Source: Dehalococcoidia bacterium (GTDB lineage Bacteria > Chloroflexota > Dehalococcoidia > GIF9 > AB-539-J10). Taken from it: a DNA stretch of 64,000 nucleotides. The notes beneath the pieces are model-generated. The model saw nothing but the letters and a program-made list of their open reading frames with translations. It had not been told where the DNA came from and ran no database searches. The stretch is from NCBI GenBank assembly GCA_016930935.1, contig JAFGFT010000026.1:1-64000 (forward strand), in the 5' to 3' direction. Every line of letters begins with the position of its first letter. Positions within the stretch are counted from its first letter, which is position 1. This document shows, in pieces, positions 1 to 9,484 of this stretch. Position numbers and translations under genes: made by a program.

Positions 1-159
1 ATGGACCGTTTGACACCCGACCAGAAGGAAGTTGTCAGCCTGCGTTTCTTCGCCGGACTCAGCGCGAAGGAGACTGCCGAGGTCATGCACAAGGGGCATG
101 GGGCTGTTCGAGAGATGCAGCGTGCAGCGCTTGAGAGACTGCGAGGGCTACTTGCCTGA
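1..159 (+). CDS. RNA polymerase sigma factor, sigma-70 region 4 C-terminal fragment (truncated by window edge)
   Basis: Frame 1 reads MDRLTPDQKEVVSLRFFAGLSAKETAEVMHKGHGAVREMQRAALERLRGLLA*, a typical region-4 HTH; not in ORF track because short. Confidence 0.85.
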   Translation: MDRLTPDQKEVVSLRFFAGLSAKETAEVMHKGHGAVREMQRAALERLRGLLA

Positions 160-160
160 G

Positions 161-1312
161 ATGGCGGAACGACACATGAAGGGCTTCGAACTGATACTGG
201 ATGAGTGCCTCGACCGGATTGCCTCCGGCGAGTCGATTGCCGACGTTCTAGCCTCTTATCCGGAACAGGCGTCTTCGCTCGAGCCACTGCTGCGTGCTGC
301 AGAGGTGACACTCGATGCAGGACGATTCGAACCTTCGAACGCCGGCATGGAACGCGCACGTCAGAAACTCGCCGCGGCACGCATCGCGCGCGCCGCGCAC
401 ACCCAGTCAATGGTCAAACCGTCCATCGTGGACCGACTGCGCCGACTCCGTCTGCCAGCCTCCACAATAGCGACTATTGCGGTTCTCGCACTAACCGCAG
501 TCCTGCTCCTGCGTCCTGCGATGGAGACAGGGGAGATACCCTTTCAGCCCCCTGCGGAGGAGCCCGCCGTGGTGGATGATACCCCTGGTATTGATACGCC
601 TGCAGAGCCTCATGAAACAGACGTGCCAGACGTCGCTGAGGTGACTGATGAGACAGCAGGGAACCCCGCTGAAGAGGTACCCGAAACCGCTCCTCTGCTC
701 GTCCCTCCTGATTCCGACGGCTCATTCGTCTTCTACGTGAGCGACCAGCCAAACGACATAGGCGATTTCGAACAACTCATGGTGACTGTCTCACGCATCG
801 AGTTGAAACCGCGTGATGGCGGCCAATGGGTCGAAATCGTGCCAGAGCCAATGAGTATCGACCTGGTACAACTGCAGGGCACCCGCGCAACGGAGTTGTG
901 GCGCGGCAACCTGCCAGAAGGCGAGTACGACGCAGTGTTCCTGTCCATCGGAACCATCCAGGGAACCCTTGCGTCTTCCGGTGAGGAGGCCGACGTGGTG
1001 TTGCCGTCAGACCGGCTCCACATACAATCCCCGTTCACTATTGCTGAGGGTGAAGACGTCGACTATGTATTCGATATCACCGTGCATCGGAACGGCAACG
1101 GCTACCTCATATCTCCGCAAGCCACAGAGAGCGGCGTTGGCCGCGAGATTGAGCGTATCCAACTTTCGGAAGACCCTCTCGGCCATCCCGGACCACAACC
1201 AGGAAAGTCAGGAGATGCGCCTGGACAGCAGGACTCGGACCCTCCCTTAGCAGACAAGCCAGGACCAGGACCGGGACAGACTCCGAGAACAAGAACCATC
1301 AAACGCGCCTGA
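161..1312 (+). CDS. Membrane protein with DUF5667-like N-terminus, one TM segment and C-terminal DUF4382-like domain
   Basis: ATG 161 one base after the sigma stop; 'DECLDRIASGESIADVLASYPEQASSLEPLLRAA' N-terminus; hydrophobic segment ASTIATIAVLALTAVLLL; DUF4382-like 'FYVSDQPNDIGDFEQLMVTVSRIEL...FDITVHR'. Confidence 0.75.
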   Translation: MAERHMKGFELILDECLDRIASGESIADVLASYPEQASSLEPLLRAAEVTLDAGRFEPSNAGMERARQKLAAARIARAAHTQSMVKPSIVDRLRRLRLPASTIATIAVLALTAVLLLRPAMETGEIPFQPPAEEPAVVDDTPGIDTPAEPHETDVPDVAEVTDETAGNPAEEVPETAPLLVPPDSDGSFVFYVSDQPNDIGDFEQLMVTVSRIELKPRDGGQWVEIVPEPMSIDLVQLQGTRATELWRGNLPEGEYDAVFLSIGTIQGTLASSGEEADVVLPSDRLHIQSPFTIAEGEDVDYVFDITVHRNGNGYLISPQATESGVGREIERIQLSEDPLGHPGPQPGKSGDAPGQQDSDPPLADKPGPGPGQTPRTRTIKRA

Positions 1313-1380
1313 CATTTTCCCTCACGCTCCGTTTTCATCTGTGGAATCCATACTGAATCTCCCCTCAGGAGTATTACGAT

Positions 1381-2238
1381 ATGAAGACACGAATAGCGCT
1401 ACTACTTGCCCTGGTCCTCGGCACTTTACAGCTCGCCGCCTGTGCGACGCCGGTGAATGAGACGACCTCACCCGACGTCCAGACGCAGGGAGCAGCAGCA
1501 ACCACTACTCAGAATGCCGAGCCAAACTTCCTGCTCGTTGTCAGCGATGAAGCGAACGACATCGCCGATTTCACCAGCCTCTGGGTGACTATCACCAGTA
1601 TCGGCTTCGTCCAGGGCGATAACGAGGGTATCATCGAAGTACCGCTCGACCCAACGGCTACAGTCAACCTCGTGGAGTTCCAGGGTGCAGACGCAGTAGA
1701 CCTCTGGGAAGGCTATATCCCCGATGGAGACTACACAGGGGTATTCCTGTACGTTGACACGACTGTCACGGGCGAACTGACAGACGGCGGTGACCCTATT
1801 GAGGTCAAGCTGCCCTCCAACAAGCTGCACCTCACAATCCCCCTGACAGTGGGAGATGAGGCGGAAGGAGACATGACCGAGTTCGTGTTCGACATCACCG
1901 TACACCGCGCAGGAAACAGCGGACAGTACATTCTCAGCCCTCAACTCAGCGAGAGCGGTGAAGGGAAAGAGTATCGTCTGCTGGAGAAGACCCAGAACCG
2001 TCTGAAGACGGGCAAACCGGAGTGGGCCGGCAACCCTGAAGATGCAGGAAAACCTGAGAAGGCGGGGAAGCCGGAAGAAGCCGGGACAGGCGCCCAGGCC
2101 GCTCCACCCGAAGATGCAGGAAAACCGACGGACGCCGGCAAGCCGGCCGATGGTGGCAAACGCGAAGAAGCCGGAATACCCGACATGGCAGACAAGCCAG
2201 GAACTGATAGTGACTCCCCGGGCGGCGGCCAATCCTGA
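1381..2238 (+). CDS. DUF4382-like lipoprotein with low-complexity AGKPE-rich C-terminal tail
   Basis: Lipobox-like LQLAACA; body parallel to preceding ORF (VSDEANDIADFTSLWVTITSIGF; VFDITVHRAGN); repetitive tail. Confidence 0.8.
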   Translation: MKTRIALLLALVLGTLQLAACATPVNETTSPDVQTQGAAATTTQNAEPNFLLVVSDEANDIADFTSLWVTITSIGFVQGDNEGIIEVPLDPTATVNLVEFQGADAVDLWEGYIPDGDYTGVFLYVDTTVTGELTDGGDPIEVKLPSNKLHLTIPLTVGDEAEGDMTEFVFDITVHRAGNSGQYILSPQLSESGEGKEYRLLEKTQNRLKTGKPEWAGNPEDAGKPEKAGKPEEAGTGAQAAPPEDAGKPTDAGKPADGGKREEAGIPDMADKPGTDSDSPGGGQS

Positions 2239-2828
2239 GTAGCCCGGCAATCATCCATCTCAGACCCAACCACTGACCACGCTACATCCCACAGGGACCC
2301 GCGAGAGATACCCCCCTCCGCGGGTCCTCTGTGCATACACGCAGGCTGTCATTCCATCACACAAACAGTACTATTTCTCCCTGAAATCTCTGTTATTCAG
2401 CGTCAACCCGGCGTATCATGACGCTACTTCATTCTCTTTGCTGCGCTGTCGCGTCACGACGGCACCTGTTGCTCGTCGTTGAAAATGTACGTGGCGAACA
2501 GAGAACTTCGTCGGCTCAGCCCAGCACGGCGAAGGTCATCATGGCGCGACAGCACCAGTTCGATTCCCTCTATCCAGTGCAGCACCAGACCAGCAAGTGT
2601 GGTCAAATGCTCCACTCCCTTCCATCACCACGGTCATGCACGGCCATCAGGCCAATCAGTCTGACAAATCGTGAAGCGGGCTCCGCATCCGGGTCATCGG
2701 GCGGCACGAATCCTGCAGTCACTGGACAACCACCAGAATACAGGCACAACAGTAACGCGGACTGTATGTGAGACCATCCTTCTGAATTACCCGTAGCGCC
2801 CGCGAGAAAAGTTACGTATACTGCGCAC

Positions 2829-3455
2829 ATGTCTGACGACACAGGACCTTCGGCAGAGTCACATGAGCTGTTTCTCAAACTGACACAACTCAACAATGAC
2901 TTGCAGAGTGTGCAGCAGGAGTTGGCGCGCAAGAACGCTGACCTGGAGAGACTGGCCTACTTTGACACGCTCACCGGTCTGTTCAATCGCCGCTCCATCC
3001 TGGAGAAGCTCAATGAGTGGCTTCGTCACCTGGAACGCTACGGCGGACGGCTCTGTGTCATCATGCTCGACATTGACCACTTCAAGGCCGTCAATGACCT
3101 CTACGGCCACAGAATTGGGGACCGTGTACTGACGAACATCGCTCACCTGATGAGAGAGACCATCAGGCAAACAGACTTCGTTGGCAGGTACGGAGGCGAG
3201 GAATTCCTCATCCTCCTGCCGCAGACGGACGCCGGTGGAGCCGCCATCGTGGCCGAAAGAACGAGGGCATCGATTCAGGGATGCCCGATGCACGATGCAG
3301 AAGGAAAGGCTTTCCCTGTCACCGCAAGCCTGGGAGTGGCGGAGTGGTGCAAGGGAGACGATGAGGACCTTCTCATCACCAGGGCAGATGCCGCCCTGTA
3401 CCGGGCGAAAGATGCAGGACGAAACAAGGTAGAGATTACGGCCTGCACCCTCTAG
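2829..3455 (+). CDS. GGDEF-domain diguanylate cyclase
   Basis: DTLTGLFNRRSI, DIDHFKAVND, GRYGGEEFLILLP, ADAALYRAKDAGRN motifs. Confidence 0.93.
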   Translation: MSDDTGPSAESHELFLKLTQLNNDLQSVQQELARKNADLERLAYFDTLTGLFNRRSILEKLNEWLRHLERYGGRLCVIMLDIDHFKAVNDLYGHRIGDRVLTNIAHLMRETIRQTDFVGRYGGEEFLILLPQTDAGGAAIVAERTRASIQGCPMHDAEGKAFPVTASLGVAEWCKGDDEDLLITRADAALYRAKDAGRNKVEITACTL

Positions 3456-3553
3456 CGGTCCTTCACGCACACGGACTGCCTCAAGGACAGGAATCTCCTA
3501 CCGCCCACAACCCCGTCAGGCTGTAGCTGACACCCGCGCTCCCCAGTGAAGCG

Positions 3554-4072
3554 CTACTCTGCGTCCCGCGCGTCCAGAATCATCTCGGCTGCCTTACGCG
3601 CGGCCTTGCCGACCACGCTACCGCACAGCACGTATCCGCCATCATCTATGAACGCCTGAGCTTCCGTCGGATTGGCGCTGTCATACACCCTACCCATGCC
3701 GGTTTCACGAATGTCATAGCACATCTTGTAGCCAATCTCTTTCTCGAACCAGCGATGGAACTCCTTCGCCTTCTTGGTCACGAATGAGCGGCGAGGTGGA
3801 TTCGCCTCAGTTGCATCGTAATCGACAAGAGCAAGACCAAGAGCCATGATGCCCCCTGTCAGACCACCACAATGGTTGCGTGTGCCGGCGATACCTCCAG
3901 AAAACGGGATTGATGCCTTCAACGTCGCTTCAATGCACTTCTCGTCGGCCAGTTCGAGGTTCTTCGCCACTGCGTACAGCGTGCATCGCGCGCATGCCTT
4001 CTTCGTCTGTTCCATCTCATTCGCTTCCTGCTCGATCCGGTCGAGAAGTTCCTTGCGTTCATCCGCCGTCAT
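3554..4072 (-). CDS. C_GCAxxG_C_C-type redox-associated protein (paralog 1)
   Basis: Conserved pattern CARCTL...SGGIAGTRNHCGGLTGGIMALG...MCYDIR; shared with two other ORFs in window. Confidence 0.75.
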   Translation of the reverse strand: MTADERKELLDRIEQEANEMEQTKKACARCTLYAVAKNLELADEKCIEATLKASIPFSGGIAGTRNHCGGLTGGIMALGLALVDYDATEANPPRRSFVTKKAKEFHRWFEKEIGYKMCYDIRETGMGRVYDSANPTEAQAFIDDGGYVLCGSVVGKAARKAAEMILDARDAE

Positions 4073-4251
4073 TGAGTAGTCCTCCCCTTCATAATTCTCA
4101 TTGGGCCATCAGCACGCACGTGTGCTGAATCCGTACTGCGTCTCGAATGTCAGCCTACCACGCTGCCCCCAATCTGCGTCTTCGAAAGCACAAACGGACA
4201 TGGTATAGTACCAGCGTATGCGAACATCTGAAAGGACAAGGGAGGCACGTC

Positions 4252-4734
4252 ATGATTAAAGGGATTCAGCACGTCAGTTTCACGGTAAGCGATATCGATG
4301 AAGCACGTTCATTCTTTGTCGACAAGCTCGGATTGGAAGCAAATGACATTCGTGAGGTCAGCGGCGAAAGGGTCGAGAAGATAATCGGTTTCCAGGACCT
4401 CAAGATGCGCATCACAAACATCATTCTTCCCGACAATGGAAACGTTGAGCTCATTCAGTATGTGAGCCCCAAGGGCAAGACGATTGACCTCGCAACCTGC
4501 AATACCGGCGTTGCCCACCTCGGATTCGTCGTGGATGACGTCGAAAACACCTACAAGGACTGGGTAACGAAGGGCGTCACGTTCGTCTGCGAACCGCAAT
4601 GGGCGGCCGGAGGCGCTCTCAAGGGCTGGGGAATCTGCTATTTCCGCGGCCCTGACGGCATCACGATGGAAATCATGGAGGCACCCAAGGGCGTCAAGCT
4701 TCACCCTGCAACCGGCACCCCTGTCGAAGACTAG
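4252..4734 (+). CDS. VOC-family (glyoxalase-like) protein
   Basis: IKGIQHVSFTVSDIDEARSFFVDKLGLE...GVAHLGFVVDD...FRGPDGITMEIME; ATG 4252 preceded by aaggacaagggagg. Confidence 0.85.
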   Translation: MIKGIQHVSFTVSDIDEARSFFVDKLGLEANDIREVSGERVEKIIGFQDLKMRITNIILPDNGNVELIQYVSPKGKTIDLATCNTGVAHLGFVVDDVENTYKDWVTKGVTFVCEPQWAAGGALKGWGICYFRGPDGITMEIMEAPKGVKLHPATGTPVED

Positions 4735-4760
4735 TTCAGAAGGCTGGCCCGTTACACAGC

Positions 4761-4800
4761 ACTGGCGGCCAATCCCCGTGAGGGACTGGCCGCCAGTTTC
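4761..4800 (+). terminator. Hairpin with terminator character
   Basis: ACTGGCGGCCA (4761-4771) / TGGCCGCCAGT (4787-4797) followed by TTTC, shortly after VOC stop. Confidence 0.6.
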
Positions 4801-4842
4801 ATCAATCAGCCTTGTTTCAGCTTTTGAGCGTAGTGCAACGGG

Positions 4843-5361
4843 CTACGCGCTACGAAACTCAAGAATCATCTCAGCCGCTTTGCGCGCAGCTTTGCCCACC
4901 AGGCCAGCACACATCTCATTGCCGCCTGCCTCGATGTATTTCTGGTTCTCAACAGGGTCAGCCTGGTCATAGAACCGGCCAAGGTTAGCGTCGCGGATGT
5001 CATAGCAGGACGCATGACCAACTTCCTTTTCGAACCATCGGAAGAAGGTCTTGGCGGCGGACATCACCGGCTTGCGCGCCTCGGGATTCTTGGTACCAGG
5101 ATCGTAACCAACCATACCCATTCCTATGGCCATCACTCCGCCAATGAGCGCGCCGCACTCATTCCGCGTGCTGGCGATGCCACCACTGAGCGGGATGGCA
5201 GTCTTGAGGGCGCCATTCAGAGCGTCATCAGAGCCAAGGTCGAGGTTTCTGCCCACGGCGAGCAGTGTCGAGCGAGCACACACACCCACCTCACGGTGAA
5301 GCCTTTCACCGTCCGCCTGAATCTTGTCGAGCAGTGCAATCTGTTCGGCAGTAAGAGCCAT
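4843..5361 (-). CDS. C_GCAxxG_C_C-type redox-associated protein (paralog 2)
   Basis: VCARSTLLAVGRNLDLG...SGGIASTRNECGALIGGVMAIG...SCYDIRD; start at CAT 5359-5361 with aggagg RBS. Confidence 0.75.
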   Translation of the reverse strand: MALTAEQIALLDKIQADGERLHREVGVCARSTLLAVGRNLDLGSDDALNGALKTAIPLSGGIASTRNECGALIGGVMAIGMGMVGYDPGTKNPEARKPVMSAAKTFFRWFEKEVGHASCYDIRDANLGRFYDQADPVENQKYIEAGGNEMCAGLVGKAARKAAEMILEFRSA

Positions 5362-5621
5362 GTAGTTGAGCCTCCTAAATCTCCAGCTATGCTGGGAGTA
5401 ATTCACACAATTCTATCAGGTACCTGCTCCGGCAAGAACATCCACTCGCAACGCCCGGTGGGCCATGACAGTCTTATCGGGCAACAAGCAAGCTGCATCA
5501 CACACGTAATGCTCGTTGTCGAGCCGAGAGCAGGAAACCGCCACGAGGGCACAAGACACAACCTTGTACCATCACGCGACAACTGAACATGCACGCGGCA
5601 GGTAAATGCCTGCCTTCAACC

Positions 5622-6596
5622 CTAGAACTCCGGTATCTCATAGTTCAGCAGTTCCCGATTCTCCGTGCACTGCTTCACATAGTCCTGCATCGACTTATCG
5701 AGGTCGAACTCAGGTTTGAAACCCCAATCCTCTCTCGCCAGGCTGATATCCATCTGGCGGGCCAGGTTCAATGACTTGACCTTCGCCATCATGTCTGCGT
5801 TCACACGGAAACTTATGTCGGCCTCTGGCACGTACTTCTTCGCGACATCAGCCAACTGCTTCGCCGTCACCGAATAGCCCATGATGGGGTACACACGGTA
5901 CCTCAGTTTGGCATCGTCTGCTTCATTCAAGTCAATGAGGGCTTTCGCCGCGTCCTTCACGTAGATACTTGCCACCTCAACGTCCGGCTCTACAAAGACC
6001 TTGAATGGTCGTTTCAGGGCAGCCATCTGCAGGGTCCAGACAACGAATTGTCCAGGGTTCACGCCGCCGCGACCGGGACCATTCACGATGCAGTAGCGCA
6101 CTCCGCGGAAATTGACGCCGAAGTGACGCCAGTACGACTCGCCCATACGCTCGCCGCATACTTTCGTCATTCCATAAAACGTACCCGGCCTCTGCGGAAA
6201 GTCCATCGGAATGAATGCATCACCGTCAGAGTACGACGACTGCGTGCTGGCGAAGATGACGCTCTTCAGGTTGAACAGTCGCGCCGCCTCGAGAATGTTG
6301 TAGGTACCTGTGATATTCGCGTCGAATGCGGTCGCAGGGTCGCGCTCTGTAAGCGGGGGTATTGCCGCGCCAACGTGATAGATGGTATCAACCTTGTTGG
6401 CCGTGATGGCCTCCGCCACATGCGCCCAGTTGCCCAGGCTGCCGACCTTCACCGCGAACTCGCCCTTGATATCCTCGAGAAACGGTGACGATGGCACGAT
6501 GTCGAAGACCGTGACATTGTCGCCTTTGTCCAGGAGCATGCGGACCAGATGCCTGCCCACAAACCCGAATCCGCCGGTAATCATGCTGTTTGCCAT
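5622..6596 (-). CDS. NAD-dependent epimerase/dehydratase
   Basis: Rossmann MITGGFGFVGRHLVRM; TFYGMTKVCGE (YxxxK). Confidence 0.85.
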   Translation of the reverse strand: MANSMITGGFGFVGRHLVRMLLDKGDNVTVFDIVPSSPFLEDIKGEFAVKVGSLGNWAHVAEAITANKVDTIYHVGAAIPPLTERDPATAFDANITGTYNILEAARLFNLKSVIFASTQSSYSDGDAFIPMDFPQRPGTFYGMTKVCGERMGESYWRHFGVNFRGVRYCIVNGPGRGGVNPGQFVVWTLQMAALKRPFKVFVEPDVEVASIYVKDAAKALIDLNEADDAKLRYRVYPIMGYSVTAKQLADVAKKYVPEADISFRVNADMMAKVKSLNLARQMDISLAREDWGFKPEFDLDKSMQDYVKQCTENRELLNYEIPEF

Positions 6597-6662
6597 TCTT
6601 CTATGTCTCCTCTCGTTGTGCCGGCGCCCGGGACGTCCGGCCTGTTGCAGAAATGCTGACAC

Positions 6663-7436
6663 CTATCCCCTGGGGAGCGTGCGATACACCAGCCAGCCGC
6701 CGTCGACCGGCAATGTGACACCGGTGATGTAGTCTGAAAGGTCAGAGACCAGGAAAAGAGTGGCATCCGCAAGGTCCTGCGGCACTGCAAGTCTCCCCAT
6801 GGGAACATTCTTTCCGACCTTATCGAGGTCAGCCCCGGCCCTCTTGAATGCCTCAATCGACATGGGAGTGAGACAGAACCCCGGGGCAATGCAGTTCACA
6901 TTGATGCCATAGGGCGCCCATTCAACCGCCAGTGTATGCGTCAGGTCAACCACGGCACCCTTCGCAGGAACATATGCCGGTCGCGGCGCCAGACCGGTGA
7001 ACGCGGCCACCGAGCTGATATTGACTATCTTGCCGGTGCGGTGCTCCACCATCCATTGGCCGGCACGCCGACAGCACAGGTACGTCCCCCGCACGATGAC
7101 GCGGAAGACCTCATCCCATTTCTCAATCGCCGACTCGGTCGTAGGAACCCCCTGGTCGATGATGCCGGCGTTGTTGACCAGTATATGAATACCACCAAGC
7201 TGTTCAATCGTTCGAGTCACCATTGCGTCGACTTCACCGGGGTCACCGACATCGGCCTTCACGGCGATCGCCTTCCGGCCAAGTGCGCGTACTTCTTCCG
7301 CCGTTTCTTCTGCCGCGTCCAGGTTCACGTCATTGATGCACAGGTCTGCGCCCGCATTGGCGAGCGTCAGCGCCATCGTCCGTCCTATTCCTCTCCCTGC
7401 GCCGGTGATAAGCGCAATCTTTCCATCAAGTCGCAT
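6663..7436 (-). CDS. SDR-family oxidoreductase
   Basis: KIALITGAGRGIG, NNAG, YVPAKGAVVDLTHTLA, SDYITGVTLPVDGG. Confidence 0.9.
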   Translation of the reverse strand: MRLDGKIALITGAGRGIGRTMALTLANAGADLCINDVNLDAAEETAEEVRALGRKAIAVKADVGDPGEVDAMVTRTIEQLGGIHILVNNAGIIDQGVPTTESAIEKWDEVFRVIVRGTYLCCRRAGQWMVEHRTGKIVNISSVAAFTGLAPRPAYVPAKGAVVDLTHTLAVEWAPYGINVNCIAPGFCLTPMSIEAFKRAGADLDKVGKNVPMGRLAVPQDLADATLFLVSDLSDYITGVTLPVDGGWLVYRTLPRG

Positions 7437-7495
7437 AGAGTCCTCCTCGTGTATTCCCGCGAGTCGCTGCCAACTCGTGCATCTGCAATTATGCT

Positions 7496-7535
7496 CGCAG
7501 GTCGCACCCTCTGTTTGCAAGGGGTGCGACCTGCG
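7496..7535. other. Perfect 14-bp inverted repeat (stem-loop)
   Basis: CGCAGGTCGCACCC (7496-7509) / GGGTGCGACCTGCG (7522-7535). Confidence 0.7.
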
Positions 7536-7552
7536 GAATCAATCAAGCACTA

Positions 7553-8890
7553 TTAGAACTTGATCATGTGGTGAGGCAGCCAGAGGATAATGTCAGGGAA
7601 GATGATGCACAGAATCAGTGCCACAACAATGAATCCCACGAACGGTGCTATCCCTTTAATTATGTGCGCCGTCGTTATGCCCCATTCTTCCTTTGCTATC
7701 CCACGCAGGAAGAATATGGCCGGAGCCATGGGTGGAGTCATGAAGGCCATCTGCAGGTTCACACACACCATTATGGCGAACCATAGAGGGTCGAAACCGA
7801 GCTGGGGCATTATGGGAGCCAGCAGCGGAACAAGGATGAACACAATGGCCATCCAGTCCACCAGGAATCCCAGGATGAACACGACAAACATGATGAGGGC
7901 GAACGCTCCCCAACTCCCACCGGGCGCAGCCATAATCATGTCAGCAACCACCGTTCCACCCTGAAGACGAAGGAATACGCCGGTGAACATGGTGGCACTC
8001 CAGCCAATCATCAATGCCATGGTGGACACTTTGACGGTCTGGTACATCGTTTCCCTCAACACGGTCCAGGTGAGCTTCTTATTCACGAAAGCCAGTATGG
8101 TCGCAGCAAACGCTCCGCACGCTGCGGCTTCCGTTGGGGCCGCGATGCCGAAGAAGATGACGCCCAGTACGCTCAAGACAAGTATGAGCGGAGGCAACAT
8201 GCCGGTAAAGAGCGTCTTCGCCTTGAAACTGAACGGCACAGACCGTTCCTCAGTGCTCAGTAGCGGAGCAACGCTCGGCTGCAGGAATGCACGCACCGCA
8301 ATGTAGGTAACGTACAACCCCGACAGGAGCAGTCCAGGGCCAAACGCGCCCATGAACAGCTTCCCGACGGAGATTCCTGCCATCGGGCCATAGATGACAA
8401 GCATGATGCTCGGCGGAATCAGAATGCCGAGGCTTCCCCCTGCACAAACAGAGCCGCAGATGAGCGACCTGTCATAGCCTCTCTTCAACATGCTCGGAAT
8501 GCCGATGAGGCCAAGTGTGATGACTGAAGCCGCAATGATACCCACGCAGGCAGCCAGGACCGTACCCATCAGCACAGTGGCGATTGCAAGTCCACCGCGA
8601 AGACCGCCGAACGCAAGGTAGAGCCCATGGTACAACCCCTCGGCACACCCTGACTTCTCCACCATGGACCCCATGAAGATGAACAGCGGGATGGCCAGAA
8701 GGATATAGCTGATCATCATGCCCCAGAGTCGTACACGTAAGAGGGAAAAGACATCAGGCCCCATGACCAGGAAGCCGACGACCATTGCAACACCACCGAC
8801 GATGAACGGCAGTGGATATCCCAGGAACACGCCAATGAAGACGAGCCCGAACATCAAGAGGACAACCATCTCAGGACTGATGCTTACCAT
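7553..8890 (-). CDS. dctM: TRAP transporter large permease (DctM-type)
   Basis: About 445 aa polytopic protein; PLFIFMGSMVEKSG, GGSLGILIPPSIMLVIYG, MAPAIFFLRGI. Confidence 0.92.
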   Translation of the reverse strand: MVSISPEMVVLLMFGLVFIGVFLGYPLPFIVGGVAMVVGFLVMGPDVFSLLRVRLWGMMISYILLAIPLFIFMGSMVEKSGCAEGLYHGLYLAFGGLRGGLAIATVLMGTVLAACVGIIAASVITLGLIGIPSMLKRGYDRSLICGSVCAGGSLGILIPPSIMLVIYGPMAGISVGKLFMGAFGPGLLLSGLYVTYIAVRAFLQPSVAPLLSTEERSVPFSFKAKTLFTGMLPPLILVLSVLGVIFFGIAAPTEAAACGAFAATILAFVNKKLTWTVLRETMYQTVKVSTMALMIGWSATMFTGVFLRLQGGTVVADMIMAAPGGSWGAFALIMFVVFILGFLVDWMAIVFILVPLLAPIMPQLGFDPLWFAIMVCVNLQMAFMTPPMAPAIFFLRGIAKEEWGITTAHIIKGIAPFVGFIVVALILCIIFPDIILWLPHHMIKF

Positions 8891-9405
8891 GGTTCCTCAC
8901 CCCCCTTCGCCAGCGACGCCACGTCCTTAATGAAGTTGGCGAGCCCCTGGAGGAGTAGAAGGGCGAATCCGATAGTGATTATCGCTTTCATAGGCCAGAG
9001 CAGTGGGTAGAAGATACCGGTAACCGGCACTTCCCCCACAACGAAGGCATGCCAGGTATCCAGCACCCAGACCCTGGTGAGCATGAAGGTGAGCGGGAAG
9101 AAGAGTGCCACCGTCAAACCTATATCAAGGCCAAGCTGTACCTTCCGAGGAAAATGATTATAGAAGAGGTCAACCCGGACGTTGCCCCTCTCCGCGTGCA
9201 GATAGCACATGCCAAGTGCGATGATAACGGTGCCCATCATGTAGCTGACCGTAAACGACCAGTCAGTAGGTGCATTGAACGCATAACGTGCTACGACCTC
9301 ATAGATGATGCTGAGAATGAGGGCTGGCAACAGGAAACTGACAGCACGACCAGTCCATACGCTGACACGGCCCATGCCCTCACAGAATCTCTGAAGAACT
9401 TGCAT
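8884..9405 (-). CDS. dctQ: TRAP transporter small permease (DctQ-type)
   Basis: Four-TM protein immediately upstream of DctM; YEVVARYAFNAPTDWSFTVSYMM. Confidence 0.88.
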   Translation of the reverse strand: MQVLQRFCEGMGRVSVWTGRAVSFLLPALILSIIYEVVARYAFNAPTDWSFTVSYMMGTVIIALGMCYLHAERGNVRVDLFYNHFPRKVQLGLDIGLTVALFFPLTFMLTRVWVLDTWHAFVVGEVPVTGIFYPLLWPMKAIITIGFALLLLQGLANFIKDVASLAKGGEEPW

Positions 9406-9430
9406 ATACTCTCCATTCCGCCGAAGTAGA

Positions 9431-9464
9431 GGTGGCAGTCCGCCTCAGAAAGCGAACTGCCACC
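9431..9464 (-). other. Intercistronic hairpin between dctP and dctQ
   Basis: GGTGGCAGT (9431-9439) / ACTGCCACC (9456-9464). Confidence 0.6.
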
Positions 9465-9484
9465 CTTGAGAGAGAAATCCGTAA

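Noticed and set aside
1468-2250. 260-aa minus-strand ORF
   Set aside because: Antisense to the DUF4382 lipoprotein; composition atypical.
2418-2771. 117-aa plus-strand ORF in the long intergenic gap
   Set aside because: No RBS, no motif, biased composition; more likely non-coding.
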